Shown: positions 16,090-23,512 of the stretch, piece after piece | Position numbering within the stretch: the stretch's first letter is position 1 | Layout: every line of letters begins with the position of its first letter | Assembly: GCA_021782295.1 (NCBI GenBank) | Contig: JAJXVC010000003.1 | Coordinates: forward strand, 1 to 32,268 | Length of the DNA stretch: 32,268 nt | Reading direction: 5' to 3' | Source: a bacterium | GTDB lineage: Bacteria; Eremiobacterota; Eremiobacteria; Baltobacterales; Baltobacteraceae | Position numbers and translations under genes: made by a program | Notes under the pieces: model-generated | Seen by the model: the letters and a program-made list of their open reading frames with translations, nothing else | Databases searched by the model: none | What the model was told of the DNA's origin: nothing

Positions 16090-17569
16090 GCGCGACCTCA
16101 GAAGCGTCCCTTACTTGGCCGGCGTTGAAGTCGGTTAAATGCCCCCAAACATACTGGATACCCCGACCGATGAATTTCAGGTCGTCGAAGCTACGGATCG
16201 CCGTTAGTTTATTCCATACAAACTGCGGACTAATAAATGAACGATAGAGATCCTGCGTGAGCGCGAGCGTATCTTCCGGCGTTAGTGGGCTCTTAAGAAT
16301 AGGTCGCCGCATGTCGTATTCATCCCAGTCTTTCGTAAGCAACCAGTCGTTATGCTCGGCTTCCTTAAAGAGCGGGGTGCCGGCATAGGGCATCACAACG
16401 GTTGCCTGCAACGTGTCGACACAACCCGTTCTGAAAACCATTTTGCAGAAGTCTATCGTATTCTGGGCGTCTTGTTTTGACTCCCATGGGTAGCCAATCA
16501 TCGTCGTAATATGCGGCGCAAGGCCGGCGTCTTTCGACCACCGTAATTCCTGGGCAATAGTTTCGGTTTTCATGTTTTTCGCAAGTCGGCGAAGCGTCTC
16601 TTGATTCGCAGACTCCAGGCCATATAAGATGAAACGGAAGCCGGCGCGCCCCATGAGATCGTAGTCTTCCTTCGAGAGGTAGTTGAATCGCATGTTGCAC
16701 CCGAAACGGACCTTCTTATTAAGCCCTCTCCTAATCAGGCCCTCGCAAAATTCATGTAGCCACTCGCCGATCGGGAGAGTTCCGGTATCGTCGAAAATTT
16801 CGCGAATCCCAAAATCTTTGACGAGCATCTCGACTTCATCGAGCATGCGCTCCGGGGTACGCGTCCTGAACTTTTGTCCCGGGAAAAGGACCGTCCAGGA
16901 GCAAAACGTACAGTGGCCCCACCAACAGTCGCGCCCGGCCATCGTGTAGGTACCCGGAAGGTGCTTGAAGTTGCCGTTGCGATACGCGTACAACTCCCAC
17001 TTGGTTAACGTGCGGTCAATCGTGGGCAGGCTGTTAAGATCGTTGAGAAGCTCGTACAGCCCCGTCGATTTTACAACACCGTCTTCTCGGTAATAGGTGC
17101 CGGGGCCCATCGGCTTGCCGCCATCGAGATAACCGACGAGATCCCTGAGCGAAAAATCAAAGTCGCCTCCGGTTAATACGAAGTCTGCCTCGGAACACTC
17201 TAGTGATTCAGCGGGAAAGCCCGTGACGTGATCGCCCATCAGAACGACCAGCGTTCGCGGGCTGAGCGCTTTCATGCGCTCGATGAGCCGCCAATGGCGT
17301 TTGATAGTGGGGGTCTTCGACTCCATCGCAATGAGGTCGAGGCCGGCCTGTTCGTACCAAGCGAGCCATTCCTCTTCACTTTTCTGCTCGGCGATGGCGT
17401 CGTCCCAAACCACGTCGTGACCCAGCGACTTTAAAAGCGTCGCCGCCGATGCGGGCACCATTGGATAAATGAAAGTCGGGTTATTAAACCATTGAAACTG
17501 CCGGTTTTGCGATAACAGGGCAACCCCTTTGTCGCTCTGAAGCGGCGGATAGGATATGGCGATCTTCAT
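16076..17569 (-). CDS. B12-binding-domain radical SAM protein
   Basis: 497 residues. The N-terminal ~150 form a cobalamin-binding-like Rossmann domain (MVPASAATLLKSLGHDV; a DHVTG near 113-117 is reminiscent of, but not, the full DxHxxG). A radical SAM barrel follows. The cluster cysteines are C215, C220 and C223 (RDCWWGHCTFC), spacing x4 then x2 instead of the common x3-x2. Typical barrel features are IREIFDDTGT, RFILYGLESANQETL and ITTMIGYPWE. Such proteins methylate or rearrange unactivated carbons. In a glycan operon C-methylation or a sugar rearrangement is possible, but the substrate cannot be told. An upstream AAGGA lies about 11 nt from the ATG, after a 115-bp gap. Confidence 0.88.
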   Translation of the reverse strand: MKIAISYPPLQSDKGVALLSQNRQFQWFNNPTFIYPMVPASAATLLKSLGHDVVWDDAIAEQKSEEEWLAWYEQAGLDLIAMESKTPTIKRHWRLIERMKALSPRTLVVLMGDHVTGFPAESLECSEADFVLTGGDFDFSLRDLVGYLDGGKPMGPGTYYREDGVVKSTGLYELLNDLNSLPTIDRTLTKWELYAYRNGNFKHLPGTYTMAGRDCWWGHCTFCSWTVLFPGQKFRTRTPERMLDEVEMLVKDFGIREIFDDTGTLPIGEWLHEFCEGLIRRGLNKKVRFGCNMRFNYLSKEDYDLMGRAGFRFILYGLESANQETLRRLAKNMKTETIAQELRWSKDAGLAPHITTMIGYPWESKQDAQNTIDFCKMVFRTGCVDTLQATVVMPYAGTPLFKEAEHNDWLLTKDWDEYDMRRPILKSPLTPEDTLALTQDLYRSFISPQFVWNKLTAIRSFDDLKFIGRGIQYVWGHLTDFNAGQVRDASEVAHESD

Positions 17570-17684
17570 AATCTAGACCAACTTCCTTATCAAGATGAAA
17601 CCGTTGGTGCGCGGTGCGGCCAGAGGATTTCCTTCTGGGTTAGAGGGGTGAGTCCTAGTCGGTGCCATCCGTTCGGACCGGTCC
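17570..17684. other. 115-bp intergenic gap inside the glycan operon
   Basis: The only gap over 60 bp in the 11-gene block, between the GT2 stop and the radical SAM start. I see no strong terminator or convincing promoter in it. It may hold a secondary promoter for the downstream eight genes. Confidence 0.4.
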
Positions 17685-18674
17685 CTAATGTTCGAGTTTC
17701 GGCCGAATGAGTCCAACTATAAATCCAATTCCATAGGTTAGGTGCGTCAAATAAATACCTGCCGCTACCAGTAGTGGGTTCGCTCGATGAGAGCGCACCG
17801 AGGTAACGCTCGCCAACGCGATGGCGCAAGCGTAAACAAGGACAAGAAATGGGGCGAGGCTGCGCATTGCCACCGTGCTTGGCCAAAGCACGAGTAGAGC
17901 GAGATTACATAAGACGAAGAGGCTCGGGACGAAATAGGCCGGCTTCCTCGACGTTTCCGGATAGCGTTTCGAGAAGAACCCGCGATGCACGGCATAATTC
18001 CAGACCTGTCGAAAGTGCCCCCAGAAGAGCTTACGCCGATGGTGAAAGACCTGCACGAGCGGGTCGTACACGATTTCGCCGCGCCCGTCGTCGGTGATGA
18101 GAAGGCAAAGCTTAGTGTCTTCACCCGGCCAGTATTGGATGCAAGCCGGGACGTGACGCAAAAAAAGCTCTCGACGCACAAACAAATTGCAAGACGGCAC
18201 GTCCTTCACGAAGCGCTTGGGCTGCGGAAGGTAACGATACGTATAGCCCCCCGCCACAATCGGGGAAGCATAAACCGCGCCGCTCGCCTGTTGTGATGGC
18301 GAATCACTTGGAGGTGTTATACCCGGGCCGCCCACGGCAACAATTTTCTCTTTTTTGAAGTGTTCGATCGCGCTTTCAATCCATCGCGGCTCTGGGTATG
18401 CATCATCGTCGATAAGCGCGACGACATCGGCCTTCGACTCGCGTGCAGCGATCATGCGCTTTACATTCGGCGGCACCGCCCCTGAAGCGAGGAAGTGAAT
18501 CCTTAGCCTATCGCACGGCACCTCTTCGGGCTCATCAGTAATAACGTACACGTCGAAATCCCGGAAGGTCTGCCGCCGCAAGCCGTCGAGGCATTCGGCA
18601 AGATATTCATTCGTTCGCTTCAGTGGAATTATTACACTCACGACAACGCGATGATTTTTCACAGGAGCACTCAC
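17685..18674 (-). CDS. Family 2 glycosyltransferase with C-terminal membrane helices
   Basis: 329-residue GT2. VVSVIIPLKRT opens the fold, D89-D91 (ALIDDDAYPEPRW) is the metal site, and WPGEDTKLCLLI near residue 185 holds the ED acceptor-base motif. Three hydrophobic segments from about 252 to 322 anchor it in the membrane. That layout fits GT2 enzymes that add sugars to polyprenyl-linked chains. The start is a GTG overlapping the decarboxylase stop (GTGA). Confidence 0.88.
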   Translation of the reverse strand: MSAPVKNHRVVVSVIIPLKRTNEYLAECLDGLRRQTFRDFDVYVITDEPEEVPCDRLRIHFLASGAVPPNVKRMIAARESKADVVALIDDDAYPEPRWIESAIEHFKKEKIVAVGGPGITPPSDSPSQQASGAVYASPIVAGGYTYRYLPQPKRFVKDVPSCNLFVRRELFLRHVPACIQYWPGEDTKLCLLITDDGRGEIVYDPLVQVFHHRRKLFWGHFRQVWNYAVHRGFFSKRYPETSRKPAYFVPSLFVLCNLALLVLWPSTVAMRSLAPFLVLVYACAIALASVTSVRSHRANPLLVAAGIYLTHLTYGIGFIVGLIRPKLEH

Positions 18675-19645
18675 CGAGGCGACCCAACACCCTCGCGATA
18701 CGACGCGAGAGTACGTCGCAGTCCCTCACGAAGCGGGACGTGCGGCTTCCATCCTAACAACTTCATTGCGCGACCGATATCCGGGCGCCGACGCGTTGGA
18801 TCGTCGACCGGGAGATCTCGCGACACTACTGACAGGGAGACACCAGAAATCTCGCACAGAACCGATGCCAATTCCCGAACCGTGTACTCTTCGGGGTTTC
18901 CGAGGTTTATCACTAGTTCTCGCGCCCTCTCGGCTTTCATGCACAAAATAATACCGTCTACGAGATCGTCAACGTAACAAAACGACCGCGTTTGCGAACC
19001 GTCCCCATAGAGAGTTATCGGCACACCGGTTGCAATTTGCTCGACGAAATTGGGAATAACGCGCCCGTCGTTTCGCCGCATGCGCGGACCATACGTATTG
19101 AAAATTCGTATAATTCGCACATCGACGTTTTGCGTGCGAGCGTACGCCATCATAAGTGCTTCGCCAAAGCGCTTCGACTCATCGTAGCACGATCGCGGCC
19201 CAACCGGATTAACATTCCCCCAATACGTCTCCCGCTGCGGGTGCTCGGCCGGGTCTCCGTATGCCTCTGAGGTAGACGCAAACAAAATTCGGGCGCCCCA
19301 GCGTTTGCTCGCATCGAGCAAAAACTGCGTCCCTCGGCTGTTTGCGAGCATCGTTTCGATTGGTATGGCGACATAGTCGACGGGACTAGCCGGAGATGCC
19401 AAGTGGAACACATACGCGGGAGGCTCCAGTTCATTCTCGATTTGCGCGAGCAAAACATCAGGGTCGCCGGCAATATCGGCTCTTATGAAATGGAACGAAC
19501 TCGATTTTTTTGCATCGGTTAGGTTTTCAAGCGCACCGGTCACGAGGTTGTCGATCCCGCAAACGTCATATCCCGAGAGCAATAGTGCATCGGTCAGGTG
19601 CGAGCCAATGAACCCCGCGGCCCCCGCAACAAGGGCTGTCGTCAT
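18671..19645 (-). CDS. UDP-glucuronate decarboxylase-like (UDP-xylose synthase), extended SDR
   Basis: 324-residue NAD-dependent sugar-nucleotide enzyme. The dinucleotide site is GAAGFIGSH (8-16) and the active site Tyr-x3-Lys is Y154/K158 (CYDESKR) with TSE at 125-127. UXS-like signatures are HLASPASPVDY, YWGNVNPVGPRSCYDE and RIFNTYGPRM. The expected reaction is UDP-glucuronate to UDP-xylose plus CO2. It directly follows, with a 4-nt overlap, the UDP-glucose dehydrogenase that makes UDP-glucuronate, which strongly supports this role. A related epimerase or dehydratase activity cannot be fully excluded. Confidence 0.88.
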   Translation of the reverse strand: MTTALVAGAAGFIGSHLTDALLLSGYDVCGIDNLVTGALENLTDAKKSSSFHFIRADIAGDPDVLLAQIENELEPPAYVFHLASPASPVDYVAIPIETMLANSRGTQFLLDASKRWGARILFASTSEAYGDPAEHPQRETYWGNVNPVGPRSCYDESKRFGEALMMAYARTQNVDVRIIRIFNTYGPRMRRNDGRVIPNFVEQIATGVPITLYGDGSQTRSFCYVDDLVDGIILCMKAERARELVINLGNPEEYTVRELASVLCEISGVSLSVVSRDLPVDDPTRRRPDIGRAMKLLGWKPHVPLREGLRRTLASYREGVGSPR

Positions 19646-21804
19646 ACAGGCACCACCTTGCGCACGATTCCATCAGACGCGACGTAAGCGCCCGCAGAAT
19701 GAACGCGTCCATTCCCGCGCCTTCCTCGACCGACGCCAATGTATGTTAGCCCGTGAGCTTTGATCTGTGCCGGTTCGAAGAGGTTCCTCCCGTCGATGAA
19801 TAACCGGCCTCGCATTAACGGGCCCACAGATGAAAACTCAATATCTCGGTACTCGTTCCAGTCAGTAGCTAAAATTACAGCGTCGGTGCCGGTTATCGCC
19901 TCGTAACAGTCATCAAACAAGGCCACCTTTTCGGAAAAGATTCCGGCACACTTCCCAGTTGAGATTGGGTCGTGTGCGCGCACGGTGGCATTGCGTTTAA
20001 CAAGGGCCTCGACTAAACGAATCGCGGGCGACTCGCGAATATCATCAGTCCCAGGTTTAAAGGAAAGACCGAGCACGGCAACCACCTTACCTTGCAATCC
20101 GCCATCAAGAGCGCGATCCGCAAGATTTGCAACGAATTCCACTTGTTCAGAATTTATCGCCAGAACGGCGCGTAAAAGCTGCGAATGAACTCCATGTTTG
20201 CCGGCGATTTGCAGCATTGCGTTTATATCTTTGGGAAAGCAAGAACCTCCGAATCCTAGTCCGGCGTTCATAAAAGCTCGTCCAATTCTTTGGTCGCTCC
20301 CGACGCCATTAACAACAGCTTTTATGTCAGCACCCACCGCCTCGCAAAGCTTTGAAATTTCGTTGGCGAACGATATTTTTGTCGCAAGAAAAGCGTTTGC
20401 TGTGTATTTGATCATTTCGGCGGTTCGCGCGTCCGTAATGATGATCTTGCTGTCGAGCGACCTATAGAGCGTTCCGACCTGCAGCGCAGCCTCGACGTTA
20501 TCTCCGCCGATTACGATGCGATCGGGGTTCATGAAATCGTAGACCGCCGACCCCTCGCGGAGAAATTCCGGATTCGAGACCACGTGAACGGCGAGATGTT
20601 CGACAGAGTGCTCCGAGATCGTAGCCGCGACCAACTCCGTTGTTTCGATTGGTACGGTCGACTTATTTATGACGATTGCACGATGGTCGAGAGCCTTGCC
20701 GATTTCTTCAGCGACTGCAACGACCTGCGACAGATCCGCTTCGCCCGACGGTGTCGTCGGAGTTCCGACGGCAATAAAGATAAAGGCGACGTCCTTGATC
20801 CCTTCTGCAAGGTCGTGCGAAAAACGAAGTTTACCGGACGCGTTCCCCCGGCGCACGATATCTTCCAGTCCATCTTCAAAAATCGGAATCTTGTTCTCGC
20901 TAAGCATAGCGATTTTATTTGGATCGATATCAATGCATGTGACGTCGTGACCGATGTCGGCGAGGCATGCCCCGGTGACTAAACCGACGTATCCGCACCC
21001 GACCACCGCGACTTTGCTGGAAACAAAGGCTTCTTCGGTGGCGGCATCACCTGGAGCGTCGTAATGGCGTCGAAAATAAGTCCGGTAAAAAATGGCTGCC
21101 GTATCAACGATGGTCCTGACGCCATCGCGGAAGCGCAACCGACTCATACGACGAAGCGCCAACGTCACCGGAGCTTCTTCAATATGGTAGCCCGAGCGTT
21201 TCGTCGCCGCGCAGAGCTCTAGATCAAACGCGAATCGCTTACAAAGCAAACGCGGCAGTACGTCTTTGGCCACATTCCTGCGCAACAATTTCACGCCCGT
21301 CTGTGTATCGCGAACGGGTAAACGGAAAAGAACCTGCGTTAGCTTCCAATACGCTCGACTTACGAACTTCCTAAACGGTGGATATTCAGTTCGTGACGCG
21401 GGATGCCATTTCGAGCCAACCACCATCCCGGTACGAGTCCCGTGCAAAACGTCGAAGAGCGTCTTGATCTGTGATGGGTGAATATCGAGGTCCGCATCAA
21501 GCAGCGCGATATACTCGCCCTTCGCCGTGGCTGCGCCGGCGAGAAAAGCCGCACCCTTCCCGCAATTTCCCGCCAGCCGCACACTTCGCACTACCGACCT
21601 GTGTTCGTTCTGGAGCGAGGCAACGATGGAGGCGGTCGCGTCTAAGCTACCATCGTCAACTACGATGATCTCGAACGAATCGGCCCATTCCATTATGGTG
21701 TTGACGGTTATTTTGACGCTCTCGGCGATGCGGTCAGCCTCATTATAGGCGGGCATGACGACCGAGAGGAAGACTTCATTTGGTCTCCTCACCTCGGGCT
21801 TCAT
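19642..21804 (-). CDS. Fusion: polyprenyl-phosphate GT2 plus UDP-glucose 6-dehydrogenase
   Basis: 720 residues in one frame. Residues ~10-245 form a GT2 of the dolichyl/polyprenyl-phosphate glycosyltransferase type: VVMPAYNEAD, D50-D51, DxD at D103-D105 (LLDADLD), and an Alg5-like end with LRFRDGVRTIVD. After a ~20-residue linker, 265-695 is a complete UDP-glucose dehydrogenase: NAD site VVGCGYVG (267-274), TANAFLATK with K475, catalytic C522 in GFGGSCFPKD, and SFKPGTDDIR at 581-590. It oxidises UDP-glucose to UDP-glucuronate while the GT2 part probably loads a sugar on polyprenyl phosphate. ATG at 21804 is chosen over TTG at 21846 because GAGG precedes it by 7 nt. First gene of the operon. 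Confidence 0.92.
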   Translation of the reverse strand: MKPEVRRPNEVFLSVVMPAYNEADRIAESVKITVNTIMEWADSFEIIVVDDGSLDATASIVASLQNEHRSVVRSVRLAGNCGKGAAFLAGAATAKGEYIALLDADLDIHPSQIKTLFDVLHGTRTGMVVGSKWHPASRTEYPPFRKFVSRAYWKLTQVLFRLPVRDTQTGVKLLRRNVAKDVLPRLLCKRFAFDLELCAATKRSGYHIEEAPVTLALRRMSRLRFRDGVRTIVDTAAIFYRTYFRRHYDAPGDAATEEAFVSSKVAVVGCGYVGLVTGACLADIGHDVTCIDIDPNKIAMLSENKIPIFEDGLEDIVRRGNASGKLRFSHDLAEGIKDVAFIFIAVGTPTTPSGEADLSQVVAVAEEIGKALDHRAIVINKSTVPIETTELVAATISEHSVEHLAVHVVSNPEFLREGSAVYDFMNPDRIVIGGDNVEAALQVGTLYRSLDSKIIITDARTAEMIKYTANAFLATKISFANEISKLCEAVGADIKAVVNGVGSDQRIGRAFMNAGLGFGGSCFPKDINAMLQIAGKHGVHSQLLRAVLAINSEQVEFVANLADRALDGGLQGKVVAVLGLSFKPGTDDIRESPAIRLVEALVKRNATVRAHDPISTGKCAGIFSEKVALFDDCYEAITGTDAVILATDWNEYRDIEFSSVGPLMRGRLFIDGRNLFEPAQIKAHGLTYIGVGRGRRGNGRVHSAGAYVASDGIVRKVVPV

Positions 21805-21811
21805 TGGACCG

Positions 21812-21815
21812 CCTC
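21812..21815 (-). promoter_or_regulatory. Ribosome binding site deciding the start of the GT2-UGD fusion
   Basis: GAGG on the minus strand, 7 nt from the ATG at 21804. The upstream TTG at 21846 has only AAAGG at 3 nt spacing. Confidence 0.65.
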
Positions 21816-21901
21816 GCTCTTGCCCGTCGTTGGAAACTCGGATCAACCGCCTTTCTAAAGCCCGAGACCTGTTAAGGTTCCCGCTCGGCTACAGTTCGGG
21901 T

Positions 21902-22512
21902 CATGCCAAGCGTTCCCCCTGTTGTACGCCCACGGGCCCGCGCCCGCGCCGCATACCACGATTACGCTGCGCGATTATAGCGCGCTCACGAGCCTCGCCT
22001 CGCCGCAGTTCTCACCCGGCGGGCGCATCGCCTTCCTCGCTATCCGGGCCGATTTCCCCCACGACCGCTACGCCTCAACGCTGATGGTGCTTCCGACGCG
22101 CGGCGGCACGCCGCGCGCGAGATCGTCGCGGGCATGCGCGGCCTGCACGCACCGCGCTGGCCCCCCGGCGGCAAATCGATCGCCTTCATCACCCGGCGCG
22201 GCCATGGGCGCTCGCAGATCTTCCTCGTCTCCGCATCGGGCGGGAAACCCCGCCAGCTCGGTTTCGCCCCCAATGGCGTCGGGCAGTTCGCGTGGCGCCC
22301 CAACGGCGGCGCGATTGCCTACGTCACCCCCGATAACGGCATCTCCGCGCGTGCGAAAGCCGCGCAGCACGATCGCTTCACCATCCACAACGACGATTAC
22401 CAGATAAGCGCCGCGCCGACGCCCTCGCATATCTGGCTGCTTCCCCTCGCCGGCGGCCCGGTGCGCCAACTCACGTTCGGCCCCACCAGCGTGCTGGAGA
22501 ATCCGCCGCCGC
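21902..22512 (+). pseudogene. S9-family peptidase N-terminal beta-propeller, frameshifted and truncated
   Basis: Remains of a prolyl-oligopeptidase/acylaminoacyl-peptidase (S9C-like) gene. Only propeller blades survive: FSPGGRIAFLAI, then in another frame APRWPPGGKSIAFITRR and FAWRPNGGAIAYVTP, then the RQLTFGP strand. The frame switches around 22105-22125, where a CG-dinucleotide run (ccgcgcgcgaga) is 2 nt longer than the frame needs. The start is also unclear: the ATG at 21902 is out of frame with the first blade, which lacks an ATG. The gene ends inside the hairpin-repeat region near 22520, so the whole alpha/beta-hydrolase domain with Ser-Asp-His is missing. No active enzyme can result. 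Confidence 0.85.
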
Positions 22513-22520
22513 GAGCGCTC

Positions 22521-22663
22521 CCTCGATACGCCGCCACGCGGCTACTCGGGATGACAGGGGATTCTGCGGGGGCTACTCGGGATGACAGGGGATTCTGCGG
22601 AGGCTACTCGGGATGAGGCTCGCTGTCACGCCGAGTAGGCTGCGCAGCAGCCGTATCGAGGCG
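22521..22663. repeat. Dispersed hairpin repeat cluster A with 31-bp tandem repeats
   Basis: Opens with an inverted-orientation unit (CTCGATACG, hairpin CCGC-CAC-GCGG, GCTACTCGGGATGACA). A 31-bp unit starting ggctactcgg follows at 22540, 22571 and, partial, 22602. A forward unit closes the cluster (TGTCACGCCGAGTAG, hairpin GCTGC-GCA-GCAGC at 22639-22651, CGTATCGAGG). It is related to the repeats near 30.25 and 31.1-31.3 kb. It covers the end of the peptidase remnant and encodes the last 19 residues and the TAG stop of rfbD. Confidence 0.85.
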
Positions 22664-23512
22664 GGCGCTTCTGTCGGCGAGATACGCGGCGATGCCGGCG
22701 CACCAATCGGGCATCGCGATGCCGAGTTCGCGCAGCCGCGCATTATCGAGCGCCGAATAACGTGGGCGGCGCGCACCGCTCTTCCACTCGCCACTGCCGA
22801 TTGCATCGAGCGAGTTTTCGAGCCCGGCTTGCTGCAGCGCCTCTGCGGCAAAATCGTACCAACTCACCGGGCCGACGTTGCAGGCGTGAACGATGCCGCG
22901 CGCACCGGTCGCCAACAGCGCGCGCAATGCTTCGGCGAGATGCCCCGCATAGGTCGGCGAGGCGATGACGTCGTCGACGACGCGGCCGCGCTCTCCGGCG
23001 CGCGCCTGCGCGATCACGCGATCGACGAACGTGTAGCCCTTCGTTGCCGACGGGCGCACGCCGTAGACGCCGCAAGTGCGCACGACGAGTGCGTCGCTGC
23101 GCAACCGTTCGATCAGCAACTCCCCGGAATACTTCGAGATGCCGTACGCGCTGATCGGGTGCGGGCAATCGTTCTCGCCGTACGGCCATTCCGTCGTGCC
23201 GTCGAAAACGTAATCGGTGCTAAACGTCACGAGGCGTTTCCCGCTCTGCGCGCAGAGTTCGGCGAGCCGCTCCACCGCAACGGCGTTCAAGCGGAGCGCC
23301 GTTTCGATCTCCGTCTCGCAGCGATCGACGTTATGAAATGCCGCGCAATTCACCACCACCTCGGCATCGCTATCGCCGACCGCCGCGTCGAGCGATGTCG
23401 GCACGGAAAGATCGACCGCGTCGTGTCCCGGCGCGACGATATGATCGCCGGTCCAACGGCGGCGAATCTCGGTGCCGAGCTGCCCCGTCCCGCCGATCAG
23501 CAGCACCCGCAT
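22604..23512 (-). CDS. rfbD: dTDP-4-dehydrorhamnose reductase
   Basis: 302-residue SDR that makes dTDP-L-rhamnose, the last step of the pathway. NADPH site GGTGQLG (7-13), FSTDYVFDG with S98-T99, Y123-x3-K127 in SAYGISKYSGE, and VVRTCGVYG. The natural C-terminus seems to be GIAAYLADRS; residues 284-302 and the TAG are encoded by hairpin repeat A, an unusual tail. Its ATG overlaps the flippase stop (TGATG). rfbC lies just beyond, on the other strand, but rfbA and rfbB are not in the window. Confidence 0.93.
   Translation of the reverse strand: MRVLLIGGTGQLGTEIRRRWTGDHIVAPGHDAVDLSVPTSLDAAVGDSDAEVVVNCAAFHNVDRCETEIETALRLNAVAVERLAELCAQSGKRLVTFSTDYVFDGTTEWPYGENDCPHPISAYGISKYSGELLIERLRSDALVVRTCGVYGVRPSATKGYTFVDRVIAQARAGERGRVVDDVIASPTYAGHLAEALRALLATGARGIVHACNVGPVSWYDFAAEALQQAGLENSLDAIGSGEWKSGARRPRYSALDNARLRELGIAMPDWCAGIAAYLADRSARLDTAAAQPTRRDSEPHPE

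Noticed and set aside
21802..21846. TTG at 21846 as the start of the GT2-UGD fusion
   Set aside because: Poor ribosome-site spacing and 14 extra residues without family similarity; ATG at 21804 has GAGG at 7 nt.
21841..21900. Promoter of the glycan operon (TTAACA near 21870 on the minus strand)
   Set aside because: The possible -35 is good, but a -10-like TTTAGA follows after only about 10 bp and nothing fits at 16-18 bp. Not strong enough to call.
22540..22616. 31-bp tandem repeats as a CRISPR array
   Set aside because: Units follow one another directly without spacers, and no cas gene is near. The same holds for the 32-bp units at 31168-31240.
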